DNA of 62,882 nt from Planctomycetota bacterium (GCA_016779225.1 JADHNZ010000014.1:1-62882), one strand, 5' to 3'; shown: positions 42,590-52,240, counted from the first letter of the stretch. The notes: generated from the letters alone by a model not told the origin. Made by a program: numbers and translations.

Positions 42590-43536
42590 GCTCTCCCTCC
42601 CGGCGCTCCGGCTTCAGCATGGTGGAGGTCCTCGTGGCCCTGCTGATCATGGCGCTGATGCTCACGAGCATCACGCGCATGCTCACCACGGTGCGCACCA
42701 CCCGGGACCACATCCACAACACCCAGGAGACCATGATGGCCGGCCCGGCGATCATGGACATGGTCGAGCGCGACCTGCTGGCGATCTTCACCCTGGATCG
42801 CCCCAAGCAGCTGCACCTGCGCGTGCGCAACCGGGTCGAGCTCGGCCTTGACGCCGACCGCATCGACTTCGTCACCACCACCGACGGCAAGGAGTGGGAG
42901 ATGTTCGAGGATCGCGCGGCGCGTGCGGACCTGAACGAGGTCGGGTATGTGGCGCGCCCCAACCCCCAGTACGACGAGTTCCTCGAGCTCTACCGCCGCG
43001 AGGACTTCGGGGTGGACGACGAGCCCTTCAGCGGGGGCCGCTACACCTTCCTCCACGACCGCGTCATGCGGTTCTCCATCGAGGTGTTCGGAGAGGACGG
43101 CGTGGACGCCGAGCTCGAGGAGGAGTGGGGCGTGCTGGTTGGGGACGAGGAGACCACGGGCCTCCCCGCCTGGGTGCGGATCTCGATGACCCTCGAGCTG
43201 GCCCCGCGCCTGCTCCGCGAGCAGCTGGTGCGCACCGATCCCGGCGACCGCGTGGTGACCTACACGCGCATCGTCCGCTTCCCGGATCCGCTGCGCGTGG
43301 CCCTCGACGAGACCCCGCGCCTGGCCCTCCCGGCCCAGCGGCCCGACACGGGCGGTGGGGCCCCGACCGGCCCCATCGACGGCACGGGCGGAATGGGCGG
43401 CGCGGGCGGCTTCGGCGGCCCCCTCCCCGGAGACGGCCGTGGCGGGGCCGGCGGCGGCGGCCGCGGGGGCGGCGGCACGATCACCACCACCGGCGGCGGG
43501 CGCGGCGCGGCCGGCGGCGGCAAGGGCGGCGGCTAG
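42586..43536 (+). CDS. Minor pseudopilin, GspJ-like, with long Gly-rich tail
   Basis: 316 residues from ATG 42586. Prepilin site RSG|FSMVEVLVALLIM with Glu+5, a classic type IV class signal. The body includes QETMMAGPAIMDMVERDLLAI, similar to GspJ. The last ~50 residues are runs of Gly with Ala/Arg/Thr (GGMGGAGGFGG, GGAGGGGRGGGG), very unlike known GspJ. Tails rich in Gly on both GspI- and GspJ-like proteins suggest a shared adaptation of the pilus tip. No gspK, L or M follows; serS is convergent after 39 bases. Confidence 0.75.
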   Translation: MSSPSRRSGFSMVEVLVALLIMALMLTSITRMLTTVRTTRDHIHNTQETMMAGPAIMDMVERDLLAIFTLDRPKQLHLRVRNRVELGLDADRIDFVTTTDGKEWEMFEDRAARADLNEVGYVARPNPQYDEFLELYRREDFGVDDEPFSGGRYTFLHDRVMRFSIEVFGEDGVDAELEEEWGVLVGDEETTGLPAWVRISMTLELAPRLLREQLVRTDPGDRVVTYTRIVRFPDPLRVALDETPRLALPAQRPDTGGGAPTGPIDGTGGMGGAGGFGGPLPGDGRGGAGGGGRGGGGTITTTGGGRGAAGGGKGGG

Positions 43537-43575
43537 AGGCCCCCCCTCGCGCGGTCTCCCGACTCTTATTGAGCC

Positions 43576-44856
43576 TCAGGCGACGGGCTTGCCCAGGACC
43601 TCGCGCCCGCCCAGGTAGGGACGCAGGGGCTCGGGGACGCGCACCGTGCCGTCCGCCTGCTGGTGGTTCTCCAGCAGGGCGATCAGCATGCGCGTGGAGG
43701 CGGCCACCGTGTTGTTCAGGGTGTGGCAGTGGCGGACCTTGCCGTCCTCGCCGCGGTAGCGGAGGTTCAGGCGCCGGGCCTGGAAGTCGTGGAAGCGCGA
43801 GGCCGAGTGGGTCTCGCCGTAGCCCTCGCGGGAGGGCATCCAGGTCTCAATGTCGAACTTCTGGACCTGTCCCTGTCCTAGGTCGCCGCCGCACACATTG
43901 ACGACCCGGTAGGGAAGCCCAAGGGACTGCAGCAGGTCCTCGGCGTTCTGGAGGATCGTCTGGTGGTGCTCGAGCGAGCGCGCCTCGTCGTCCACATCCA
44001 CCACCACCTGCTCGACCTTCTGGAACTGGTGAACGCGGTAGAGGCCGCGGGTGTCCTTGCCATAGGTGCCGGCTTCGCGGCGATAGCAGCTGGAGTGGGC
44101 GACGAAGCGCAGGGGCAGGTCCTCGTGGGACAGAATCTCGCCCGCGTACATGGCCGTGAGCGGCACCTCGGCGGTGCCCACCAGCCACAGGTCGTCACGG
44201 TCGTCGCAGCGGTAGGCCTGCTCCTCGCCGCCGGGGAAGTAGCCCGTGCCCTGCATGGCCTCGGTGCGCACCAGGGTCGGGACCGTGACCGGCGTGAACC
44301 CCCGTGAGACCATGAGATCCAGCGCGTACCGCAGCACGGCCGACTCCAGGAGGACGAGGTCTCCCTTCAGCAGGTAGTTCCGCGACCCGGCCAGGCGCGC
44401 GCCCCGCTCGGTGTCGATCCAGCCGTGCAGCTCCCCCAGGTCCTGGTGGGAGCGCGGCTCGAAGTCGAAGGCGCGCGGCTCGCCCACCCGGCGCAGCTCC
44501 TGGTTCTCCTGGTCGTCGGCTCCATCGGGCACCTCGGCCGCGGGAGGCATGGGCACCTTGAGCAGCAGCTCGCCCAGCTCCCCGTCGAGCTGGCTCTTGC
44601 GCTCCTCGAGGGCCTTGAGCTCGGCCTTCAGGGCCTGCTGCTCCTCGAGCAGCCCGGCTCGCTCCTCCGGCGTCGCCTTGGCCATGCGGCTCCCGGCCTC
44701 CTTCTGCCGCTGCCTCAGCCCGTCGACCTCGACGCCCACCTCACGGCTCGCGGCGTCCAGCTCCAGGATGCGATCGATGTCGCAGGGGATGCGCTTCTTC
44801 GCCGCGCCTGCGCGCACGGCGTCGGGGTCCTGACGGATGAGCTTGAGGTCGAGCAC
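43576..44856 (-). CDS. serS: Seryl-tRNA synthetase
   Basis: 426 residues from GTG 44856. An N-terminal coiled-coil tRNA-binding arm (about 25-105) starts MLDLKLIRQDPDAVRAG. Class II motifs: motif 2 SSCYRREAGTYGKDTRGLYR and VHQFQKVEQ, motif 3 near LNLRYRGEDGKVRHCHTLNNT. The serine-site pattern GTAEVPLTAMYAGEIL is present. It charges tRNA-Ser, and tRNA-Sec if one exists, with serine. That matters here because selenocysteine synthesis starts from seryl-tRNA-Sec. The gene shares no obvious operon; the orphan secreted gene lies 21 bp upstream. Confidence 0.96.
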   Translation of the reverse strand: MLDLKLIRQDPDAVRAGAAKKRIPCDIDRILELDAASREVGVEVDGLRQRQKEAGSRMAKATPEERAGLLEEQQALKAELKALEERKSQLDGELGELLLKVPMPPAAEVPDGADDQENQELRRVGEPRAFDFEPRSHQDLGELHGWIDTERGARLAGSRNYLLKGDLVLLESAVLRYALDLMVSRGFTPVTVPTLVRTEAMQGTGYFPGGEEQAYRCDDRDDLWLVGTAEVPLTAMYAGEILSHEDLPLRFVAHSSCYRREAGTYGKDTRGLYRVHQFQKVEQVVVDVDDEARSLEHHQTILQNAEDLLQSLGLPYRVVNVCGGDLGQGQVQKFDIETWMPSREGYGETHSASRFHDFQARRLNLRYRGEDGKVRHCHTLNNTVAASTRMLIALLENHQQADGTVRVPEPLRPYLGGREVLGKPVA

Positions 44857-44877
44857 GGCGGTCTTGGGTGTCCTGGA

Positions 44878-46908
44878 TCAATCGCGCCAGGAGGACTCGA
44901 GCTTGCCGAACAACTTGTTCTTCTTGACGAACAGCTGCGCCTCGGCGCCCTCGCCCCCGGCCTTCACGCTCAGGGTCCGGTCCTTGGGGAACCAGACGGC
45001 CGGATAGCCGAACTTCTCCATGGCGTCCCGGTCCATGTGGACCCCCATGTCCTCGGGCTTCGATCCCCGCCCGCTCCCCGCCTTGCGCCAGCTCACCTCG
45101 GGATCGAGGACGCAGTTCCACATGCGCTCGTAGCGCTCACCGCCGCGGCCCAGGACCACCACCGACTGGCCGGGCACGGTCAGCTCATCGCCCTCCAGCT
45201 GGACATCGAAGTCCAGGTCGAAGGGGCCGCCGAGCTCGACATCGGTGGTCTCCCCCGGTCGCACATCCCAGGCCTTGGTGCTGCTGTCCGCGACCATGAG
45301 GGCCTTCACCGACTGGAGCTTCTTGCCCTTGGAGACCATGCCGTAGGCGAGGGTGTAGCGCCCCACGGGGACCTCCACCGTCTTCGAGCCCACGAGGTCC
45401 ACATAGAGGTTCTCGAAGCGGTCGCGCCCCTTGAGGATCACATAGGTGGGCTTGGGGCCCTTGCCGAAGTCGAGCTTCAGCTCGCCCACGGGAAAGCTCA
45501 CGCGGGCGACCTGGAAGCTTGCGCCGCCGTTCTCGGGAGTCAGCTGGTACCACTGGTCACCGAGCTTCACGAACTCGCTGTAGGGCACGGCACGCTTGCC
45601 GCCGCCGATCACCATGGAGTCCGGCTCCGGCTGGTAGACGCCCTCGGAGAGGCCCATGTGGGCCCAGGTCCCGGGGGTGTCGCCGTACTCCCCGTTCATG
45701 TTCTCATCGATGATCTGGACAGCCGTCCCCTCGATGTCGAGGGTCATGGAGGCTGACGGCGCGATGAAGATCAGGGCCGAGTTGTCCTGCAGGGCCGAGT
45801 TGTACTGGAGGCCCTGGTACTGGGTCTGGTCGTGACCGATCATCGCCAGGAACGACCAGGGCCGGCGGGCATCGCCGTCCCCCAGCTCCATGGAGATCAC
45901 CTGGGGCTTGCCGCGCAGGGGCAGCTCCACATCCCCCTGACCGTCGCGGTCCACATCCACCATGACCTCAGCAGCCTTGGTGCGCAGGGCCTGCGGGCCA
46001 CCCTCGAGGCGACCGATCTGCGCCGCGGAGCCCTTCCCCTGCAGGTAGATCTGGTGCCAGATCACGAAGTGGTCGTCGAGGAACCAGTTGGGGCGCTCGA
46101 GGCTCTCCACCTCCAGCGGCGGCGCCGGCGTGGCCGCCACGGCGAAGGGCTTGGCCGCCTCGGCCGCAGCGGCGGCCTCCGGCGTCCCCTCCTTGGGAGC
46201 CTCGCCGTAGCCGAGGGCCGTGAGCTGACGCAGGCGCTCCTCGTAGCCGGTCACCACCTTGTCCTTGAGCCCGACCGCCTCGCGCGCGTCAAGGCAGGCC
46301 TTGTAGCCCTCGGCCGCGCCGCGCAGGTCCGGGCCGCCCTTCTCGTGGATGTCGTCCAGGGAGAGGGCGACGAACTGCCAGGAGTTCGACTCGAAGTACT
46401 TGTCGCCGATGGCCTTGAAGGAGTCGGCCAGGCCGCGGAAGGCCGCCGCATGCTGGTTCAGGATCACTCGGTCCTTGTCGCCGGCGATGTTGGCCAGCCA
46501 CGCGCTCTCGAGCTTCTTGTACTCGAGCATGAACTTGCGCCGATCGGCCTTGAACGGCCCGGAGAGGTTCGAGAAGAACACCTCCATGTTCTCGCAGAAC
46601 TTCGTGCGCACCTCAGCGTTCCAGGCGTCTCGGATCGCGGCCATGCGCTCGAACACGACCTCGCTGGGGTTGTTGGCAATGCTCTCCGCGACCTCCACCA
46701 CATAGAAGACGGCGTCGTCCTTGCGGGTGCGGACGAGCTTGCGCATCTCCTCCTTGGCGTTCACCTTGCGGGCCTGCTCGAACTTGTCCTTGAAGTCCTG
46801 CAGCCCCTGGGGCGCGGGCGCGATGGCCAGGGGCACGGCAGGCGCAAGCCGGGCAGCGCTGGGAACGAGGAGGGCGAGAGCGAGGAGGCGCGGGAGGGAG
46901 GGTCTCAT
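44878..46908 (-). CDS. Large secreted protein of unknown function
   Basis: 676 residues. Signal peptide about 1-25 (LLALALLVPSAARLAPAVPLA). The N-terminal half is helical and charged (NAKEEMRKLVRTRKDDAVFYV). The C-terminal half is beta-rich, with FNG- or LamG-like features absent. A short acidic segment, MVDVDRDGQGDVELPL, resembles a Ca-binding dockerin-like loop. I do not recognise the family; it may be planctomycete-restricted. A good -10 (TAGAAT) lies about 50 bases upstream. It is probably exported to the periplasm or beyond, with a structural or binding role. Confidence 0.7.
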   Translation of the reverse strand: MRPSLPRLLALALLVPSAARLAPAVPLAIAPAPQGLQDFKDKFEQARKVNAKEEMRKLVRTRKDDAVFYVVEVAESIANNPSEVVFERMAAIRDAWNAEVRTKFCENMEVFFSNLSGPFKADRRKFMLEYKKLESAWLANIAGDKDRVILNQHAAAFRGLADSFKAIGDKYFESNSWQFVALSLDDIHEKGGPDLRGAAEGYKACLDAREAVGLKDKVVTGYEERLRQLTALGYGEAPKEGTPEAAAAAEAAKPFAVAATPAPPLEVESLERPNWFLDDHFVIWHQIYLQGKGSAAQIGRLEGGPQALRTKAAEVMVDVDRDGQGDVELPLRGKPQVISMELGDGDARRPWSFLAMIGHDQTQYQGLQYNSALQDNSALIFIAPSASMTLDIEGTAVQIIDENMNGEYGDTPGTWAHMGLSEGVYQPEPDSMVIGGGKRAVPYSEFVKLGDQWYQLTPENGGASFQVARVSFPVGELKLDFGKGPKPTYVILKGRDRFENLYVDLVGSKTVEVPVGRYTLAYGMVSKGKKLQSVKALMVADSSTKAWDVRPGETTDVELGGPFDLDFDVQLEGDELTVPGQSVVVLGRGGERYERMWNCVLDPEVSWRKAGSGRGSKPEDMGVHMDRDAMEKFGYPAVWFPKDRTLSVKAGGEGAEAQLFVKKNKLFGKLESSWRD

Positions 46909-46959
46909 GGCTCAGAGGACCGGGGAGGTCCGGTGCGGGCGGCGTGCCCGACGGGAGCG

Positions 46960-46965
46960 ATTCTA
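46960..46965 (-). promoter_or_regulatory. -10 element (GC-TAGAAT) upstream of the secreted orphan
   Basis: On the minus strand GGC-TAGAAT occupies 46968-46960, five of six bases to consensus. It is 51 nt upstream of the ATG at 46908, giving a leader of about 45 nt. Confidence 0.55.
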
Positions 46966-47063
46966 GCCGCCAGGGGCCCAAGGGCCACGGGCCAGGACCC
47001 GCGCGTCCGGGGAGGCCGGTGGCCCCACGGTGGGGGCTCGGGGGCTCGGGGCCCTCAGGGACC

Positions 47064-47888
47064 TCAGCCGCGCCGACGCGCGGACGCGCGCTTCAGCAGG
47101 GACTTCTCTGCCCGGTCAAGGGAGCCGATCCCCTCCCGCTGGATCTTCTCCAGCAGCCGGTCCACCTCCGCCTCCTCCGAGAGGGCGGCCTCGGCGTGCC
47201 GTGCGGCGCGCCGCCGCCGCAGGCGCTCGAGCGGGTCGGCCCAGATCCAGCGGCGCTTCACGGCCAGCACGCCCCACGCGGCTCCCCCGAGGTGAACCCA
47301 GTGCGCCACGCTCCCGCCCCCGTCCCGGAGGGAGGTCAGCACCCCCACCAGGTCGCCGGCGACCACGATGGCCGCGAGCACCCAGAGCTGCACGGGGATG
47401 AACAGGAACAGCACCGTGCGCCGAGGGTCGAGCACGGCGGCGGCACAGACCAGGGCCAGCACCGCCCCGGAGGCCCCCACCACCGGGACGCGCCCGCCGC
47501 CCAGGAGCCACGAGGCCACGAGGTGCACGACCCCGCCGGCGACCACCGCCGCCATGAACTGCGTCAGGAACCGCTGGGTCCCGACCAGCCCCTCGAGCAT
47601 GGTTCCGAAGAAGTACAGGCCCAGGACGTTGAAGAGCAGGTGCGAGAGCCCCGCGTCCGAGTGCAGGAAGCCGTAGGTGATGAGCTGCCAGAGCGGGGCG
47701 AACGCCGGGGGCTGGCCCCACTGGTCCGCGTTCAGCCCCAGCGCGCGCGGGATCGCCTCGCGCGCGGCCGGGCTCAGCGAGGCGAGCAGGTTCAGGACGA
47801 AGGCCCCGCCGAGGATCAGCAGCAGCCGCCGCACGCCCGGAGTGAGCGGCGGAAAGCCATAGCGCACGCCGCCAGCGGGAGCGTTCAT
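47064..47888 (-). CDS. Rhomboid family intramembrane serine protease
   Basis: 274 residues with about six membrane helices. Catalytic residues are evident: Ser in VVGASGAVLALV (GxSG), His in VAHWVHLGGAAWGVL, and the helix-2 HLLFNVLGLYFFG with its H-x3-N. The cytosolic C-terminus (about 205-274) is Arg-rich and ends in a helical motif (EVDRLLEKIQREGIGSLDRAEK) seen in many planctomycete rhomboids. It cleaves membrane-embedded substrates. It starts 2 bp after the folD stop, so the pair is an operon. Confidence 0.93.
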   Translation of the reverse strand: MNAPAGGVRYGFPPLTPGVRRLLLILGGAFVLNLLASLSPAAREAIPRALGLNADQWGQPPAFAPLWQLITYGFLHSDAGLSHLLFNVLGLYFFGTMLEGLVGTQRFLTQFMAAVVAGGVVHLVASWLLGGGRVPVVGASGAVLALVCAAAVLDPRRTVLFLFIPVQLWVLAAIVVAGDLVGVLTSLRDGGGSVAHWVHLGGAAWGVLAVKRRWIWADPLERLRRRRAARHAEAALSEEAEVDRLLEKIQREGIGSLDRAEKSLLKRASARRRG

Positions 47889-47890
47889 GG

Positions 47891-48802
47891 TCAGCCCGCG
47901 GCCACTCCCGCGGCACCGGCCAGCAGGGCCTCGCCGTCCGCGCCGGCGGAGGCCGCAGCCGCGCAGAGGGTGTTGCGCAGGAGCATGGCGATGGTCATCG
48001 GCCCAACGCCCCCCGGAACCGGCGTGATCCAGCCGGCCACGCCCATGGCGGCCTCGGTGTCCACATCCCCGCAGAGCTTCCCGTCGGCACCCCGATTGAT
48101 GCCCACATCGAGGACCACGGCGCCAGGCCGGATCCAGTCCGCCTTGACCATGCGCTCCCGGCCCACGGCAGCCACCAGGATGTCCGCCCTGCGGCAGTGG
48201 TCCTCGAGCCCCTGGGTGCGGCTGTGGCAGATCGTGACCGTTGCGTTGCGCTCCAGCGCCAGGGTCGCGATGGGCTTGCCGACCAGCATGGAGCGCCCGA
48301 TGACCACGAGGTGCTTGCCCGCGACCTCGAGTCCGTAGCGGGCCATCAGCTCCAGGCAGCCGGCCGGGGTGCAGGGCCGGTGCCCCGGCCGGCCAAGGGT
48401 CCAGGCCGCGACGCTGCGCGGGGACAGGCCGTCCACATCCTTGGCGGGATCCAGGCGATCGATGACCGCGTCGGAATCCAGGCCGGCGGGCAGGGGCAGC
48501 TGCACCAGGATCCCGTGCACCGCGGGGTCCGCGTTCAGCCGATCGACCACCGCGTGCAGCTCCTCCTGGCTGGCAGTCGCGGGCAGCCGCACCGTGTCGA
48601 CCTGGAACCCCGCCTCCGTCGCCGCGCGGTCCTTGTTGCGCACATACACCTGACTCGCGGGGTCCTCACCCACGAGCACCACGGTGAGCCCGGGCTGGAG
48701 GCCGTGCGCGTCACGCAGGGCGGCCGTGGCGGCCTGGACTTCGACACGGACGGCGGCAGCGGTGGCCTTGCCGTCGAGGAGCTGGGTAGAGGGGCTGGTC
48801 AT
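47891..48802 (-). CDS. folD: FolD bifunctional methylene-THF dehydrogenase/cyclohydrolase
   Basis: 303 residues. Motifs: VGEDPASQVYVRNKDRAA with the Tyr and Lys of the active site, GILVQLPLP, PAKDVDGLSP, PCTPAGCLELM and the NAD(P)-binding VVIGRSMLVGKP. It converts 5,10-methylene-THF to 10-formyl-THF in the cytosol, supplying purine and Met-initiation pathways. Length is close to the usual 285-300. Confidence 0.97.
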   Translation of the reverse strand: MTSPSTQLLDGKATAAAVRVEVQAATAALRDAHGLQPGLTVVLVGEDPASQVYVRNKDRAATEAGFQVDTVRLPATASQEELHAVVDRLNADPAVHGILVQLPLPAGLDSDAVIDRLDPAKDVDGLSPRSVAAWTLGRPGHRPCTPAGCLELMARYGLEVAGKHLVVIGRSMLVGKPIATLALERNATVTICHSRTQGLEDHCRRADILVAAVGRERMVKADWIRPGAVVLDVGINRGADGKLCGDVDTEAAMGVAGWITPVPGGVGPMTIAMLLRNTLCAAAASAGADGEALLAGAAGVAAG

Positions 48803-48889
48803 GGTCGACGCGGCAGGCTGGCGGGAGCGGCGCGGCAGCGGGGCTCCCCGCGGGCGGCAAGGAGCCTCTTCGAGGGCAGGCTAAGGCCC

Positions 48890-50914
48890 TCAGGGCTTGG
48901 GGGCCAGCGCCTTTGCGCGGGAGAGGGCCGCCTTGGCCCAGCGCCCGGCCAGCAGGCCGAACGCCACCAGGCCGGCGTTGGTCCAGTGGCAGATCGTGAT
49001 GGCCGTGGAGGCGCCGGTGGTGAATCCATAGGAGTGGAGCCCCACGCCGAGCTGGTTGACGCCGAACCAGGAGAACACCACGACGCTGCCGAGGACGACC
49101 GTGAGCAGGGCGAGACCCAGGTCGCGGATCATGCCGCCCAGGCGCGCGTGAACGATCACGAGCTGCCACAGCACGATCACCAGGGCTCCGTTCTCCTTGG
49201 GGTCCCAGCCCCAGAAGCGACCCCAGGAGTAGTTCGCCCAGATGCCCCCCAGGATCGTGCCCACCAGAGAGAACAGCAGGCCGAACACCACCACGCCATA
49301 GACCGAGCGAATCAGGGACGAGTGCCAGGCGACCTCGCGCCCCGCGGCCTGGAGCCGGCTCACGAAGGGCAGCGCCACGAGCCAGACCGTTGCGAGCAGC
49401 CACGCGAACAGGCCGGCGCAGTACCCGAAGGTCACCGTCGTGACATGCGTCGAGAGCCAGAAGTTCGTGTCCAGCACCGCCACGAGGCTCTTCATGGAGT
49501 CCCCGCTCGCGGCGGCGTCCTGCTTCTCCAGGACGAACGAGAGGAACAGGACGGCCACGGTGAAGGCGCTGCCCGCGGTCAGGGCGACGCGCTGGCGCTG
49601 CAGCCGCTCGAGTCCGAGGGCCAGAAGGATCCCGCAGGCTCCGATGAACGGCGCGGTCTCGTAGAGCGTGGTGATCGGAGGGCGCCCGTTGATCCAGCAG
49701 CGCCAGGCGATCCCGCCCACGAGCGCCGCGGCGCCCATGCTGGCAGCTCCCCAGGCGCCCTTGCCGAGCCAGGCCACGCCCGGTAGGAAGGACAGCGCGC
49801 CCAGCAGGAAGGCCAGGAGGAACGCCACCAGCGCCTTGGTGAACAGCTGCTGCTTCTGGAACGAGACCTCGGAGCCGACGCGCTCCAGCTCGCCGCGCTG
49901 GGCGGCGACCGGCTCGACCACGCTGGCGAAGCGCTCGAGGCCCGCGCGGACCGCGCTGTCCTCGCGCCGCGCCGCGCCTCCGAGCGCCTCCCCCAGCGCG
50001 TCCAGCGCAGGAGAGGCGAGCTCTCCCGAGGGGGCGCCCGAGAGCGCGGCCATCAGGGTGTCGCCCAGGTCCAGCCACTCCGGCTGCTCGGTGACGGTGC
50101 CCACGGGCGGCACGACCGCCAGCTCGTGGAAGGCCGAGGCCTCAGCGCTCTCCATGACGGCTGACACCTGACGAGCGACCTGCTGCCCCTCGGTCCCGGC
50201 CTCGGCCAGGGCCGCACGGAAGGTCTCCAGGTCCTGGAGGATCGTGATCAGGTCCACGCGCCCGTCCACGGCGAGGTCCCCGAGGGGCGAGCCCTGAGGG
50301 GCGCTGATGCCCGCGCGCAGCGGATCGAGGGCCCCCATCACCCCCTCGAGGGCGCGCACCTTGAGGGCCAGGTCGAGGGTCTGGGTCTCCTCACGCGTGC
50401 GCTCGTCCGCGCCCTTCGCCTGGGCGCGCTGCGCCCGGCGCATGAGCTCGTCACGCACCGGAGCCAGCTCGCGGTAGCTCCAGCGGTCACGCTTCTTGTG
50501 CGTGCCCGCGAAGGCGTCCAGGTCGACGCCTGCCGCCCGGAGGACATCCCAGTCGTCCACCTGCACGACCCGATAGGTGGCCGCCAGCTCCGGATCGAAG
50601 AAGCAGTCGAGAGCCCAGCCCACCGCGTCGAGCTTGACCTCCTCGCCGCCCCGCTCCACCGTCACCTTGCGCCCGTTGGCGATGGCCAGCAGCTTGTAGT
50701 CCGCCCAGGTGCGCAGGGGCTTCACGCGACCGCCGTGCTGCAGCGGAAGGCGCTCGAGGGCCGCGGCCGTCTCCTCGCTCCAGCGCACCGGGGCCTCGTC
50801 GCGCGCGGGCGCGGCGGGCTCGCCCGCAGAGGCTGAGCAGGGCAAGGCCGCGAGCGCGAGGAGCGCCGCAAGGCCCAGGGTGAGGACTCGCTGGAGGGTC
50901 ATGGTGCTGCTCAT
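48890..50914 (-). CDS. ccsA: Cytochrome c biogenesis protein CcsA with large N-terminal domain
   Basis: 674 residues. A signal peptide (1-30) precedes a ~290-residue extracytoplasmic helical domain. The membrane part (about 325-674) is the CcsA/CcmC core: the Trp-rich heme loop GRFWGWDPKENGALV, with His in STHVTTVTFGYCAG and VIVHARLGGM as heme ligands. System II moves heme to the outside and attaches it to CxxCH apocytochromes such as the product of 3799-4911. ResB is directly upstream with a 15-bp gap. The long N-terminal domain, absent from short CcsA, resembles planctomycete or CcsBA-type variants. Confidence 0.92.
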   Translation of the reverse strand: MSSTMTLQRVLTLGLAALLALAALPCSASAGEPAAPARDEAPVRWSEETAAALERLPLQHGGRVKPLRTWADYKLLAIANGRKVTVERGGEEVKLDAVGWALDCFFDPELAATYRVVQVDDWDVLRAAGVDLDAFAGTHKKRDRWSYRELAPVRDELMRRAQRAQAKGADERTREETQTLDLALKVRALEGVMGALDPLRAGISAPQGSPLGDLAVDGRVDLITILQDLETFRAALAEAGTEGQQVARQVSAVMESAEASAFHELAVVPPVGTVTEQPEWLDLGDTLMAALSGAPSGELASPALDALGEALGGAARREDSAVRAGLERFASVVEPVAAQRGELERVGSEVSFQKQQLFTKALVAFLLAFLLGALSFLPGVAWLGKGAWGAASMGAAALVGGIAWRCWINGRPPITTLYETAPFIGACGILLALGLERLQRQRVALTAGSAFTVAVLFLSFVLEKQDAAASGDSMKSLVAVLDTNFWLSTHVTTVTFGYCAGLFAWLLATVWLVALPFVSRLQAAGREVAWHSSLIRSVYGVVVFGLLFSLVGTILGGIWANYSWGRFWGWDPKENGALVIVLWQLVIVHARLGGMIRDLGLALLTVVLGSVVVFSWFGVNQLGVGLHSYGFTTGASTAITICHWTNAGLVAFGLLAGRWAKAALSRAKALAPKP

Positions 50915-50929
50915 CAGGAGGCCGGAGGA

Positions 50930-52240
50930 TCAGGAGGCCCGGGCCGCGCGCGCCGCCTGCTGGCGCAGCCACTGTCGGAACTTGAGGGCAAGGGCGAGGG
51001 TCATCGCCACGCCGATCACGATCACCGCCGCGGTGGGCCAGTGATCGGAGGGGTTGCGAGTGACCTCGAGCTGGGAGTAGAGCCGGGCCGCATCCGGGTC
51101 GTCCTGGGGCCCCCAGTTCGCCTGGAAGAGAGCCAGTCCGTCGCGCCGCAGGGGCTCGTTCATGGCAATGCGGATCGCGTCCTCGGTGCGCCCCCCCGCG
51201 CCGTCGTCCTCACGCCACAGCACATCCGAGCGGAACACGCTCGCCATCCCGGTCCGCGGATGGAGCTCACGGTGGAAGTCCACCAGCTCGATCTCGCCAG
51301 GGAGGTCGAAGCGCCGACGGCGCAGGCTGATCGACCAGGTGCGCCCGTCCACCTCGAAGGTGTGCGGGAAGCGCGACCAGCCGGACAGGATCGCGCTCGA
51401 GGTGCTCCCCGCCTGACGCGGCTGGATGCGCGCGAGGATGCCGGCGAAGTTGCGCTCGTGCTGGTTCTCCATCTCCTGGGGCACGAGGGCCCAGCCGTCC
51501 ACCGCCCCCACGGCCACGCCGGGGTGATCCCCCTGGGGCAGCACGCGCGCGTTCGGCGCGAACTGCTCGAGGACGAGGTCGAAGGGCAGCTCCGGAGTCT
51601 CAAACCGGCGCGAGCCGCGCTCGAGATCCAGGAAGTCCCCCTCAGGGACGATCCACTCCTCGACCTGCTCCTTCTGCGACGCGTCGTGGATGGCGACCTC
51701 CCACTCGTGGAAGGAGACGAACTCGCTGGTGGCCTCACCCTCGTAGAGGGTCACATGGCCATTGTCCGAGGCGTGCAGCTTGACGATGCCGGCCGCCAGC
51801 AGCACGACCACGCCAAGGTGCGTCGCCAGGAGCGACAGGAGGATCCCGCGGCGCGTGCCGCGCGCCTTGGCGTAGCGCTGCCCGACGCGCACGAGGCCGC
51901 CCACGAGCAGGTTCACCGCCAGCAGGCTCATGAGGAGCTGACCTCCGGGGAGCGGCAGCGCCAGGCGCCAGTCGCCGAAGAGGCCCACGCGCTCGGTGAA
52001 GAACCAGGACTCGAAGTAGATCTTCTGCGCGCGGAACAGCCCCACATCGACCTGGGCGACCGTGCCCAGCCAGGAGATCAGGAACAGCCCACCGAGGGTG
52101 GCCACCGAGAGCCGGTAGCTCGCGAGGCCGTCCAGAACGCGCTCGCGCCGGTCCTCGCGCGTGAAGCTCCAGGCAACCACGAGGGCGAGCACGCCCCAGA
52201 AGGGCCAGGTGAGGTCGAGGGTGTGGAGGTCCTGGAACAT
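50930..52240 (-). CDS. resB: ResB-like cytochrome c biogenesis protein
   Basis: 436 residues. Four membrane helices: three near the N-terminus (including SVATLGGLFLISWLGTVAQ and LLMSLLAVNLLVGGLV) and one near the C-terminus (AAVIVIGVAMTLALALKF). The central periplasmic domain holds FQANWGPQDDPDAA, a typical ResB segment. It partners CcsA in System II heme delivery. ATG 52240 overlaps the lipoprotein stop by one base. Confidence 0.93.
   Translation of the reverse strand: MFQDLHTLDLTWPFWGVLALVVAWSFTREDRRERVLDGLASYRLSVATLGGLFLISWLGTVAQVDVGLFRAQKIYFESWFFTERVGLFGDWRLALPLPGGQLLMSLLAVNLLVGGLVRVGQRYAKARGTRRGILLSLLATHLGVVVLLAAGIVKLHASDNGHVTLYEGEATSEFVSFHEWEVAIHDASQKEQVEEWIVPEGDFLDLERGSRRFETPELPFDLVLEQFAPNARVLPQGDHPGVAVGAVDGWALVPQEMENQHERNFAGILARIQPRQAGSTSSAILSGWSRFPHTFEVDGRTWSISLRRRRFDLPGEIELVDFHRELHPRTGMASVFRSDVLWREDDGAGGRTEDAIRIAMNEPLRRDGLALFQANWGPQDDPDAARLYSQLEVTRNPSDHWPTAAVIVIGVAMTLALALKFRQWLRQQAARAARAS

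Noticed and set aside
43537..43575. Terminator between gspJ and serS
   Set aside because: Only 39 bases with no clear inverted repeat were visible.
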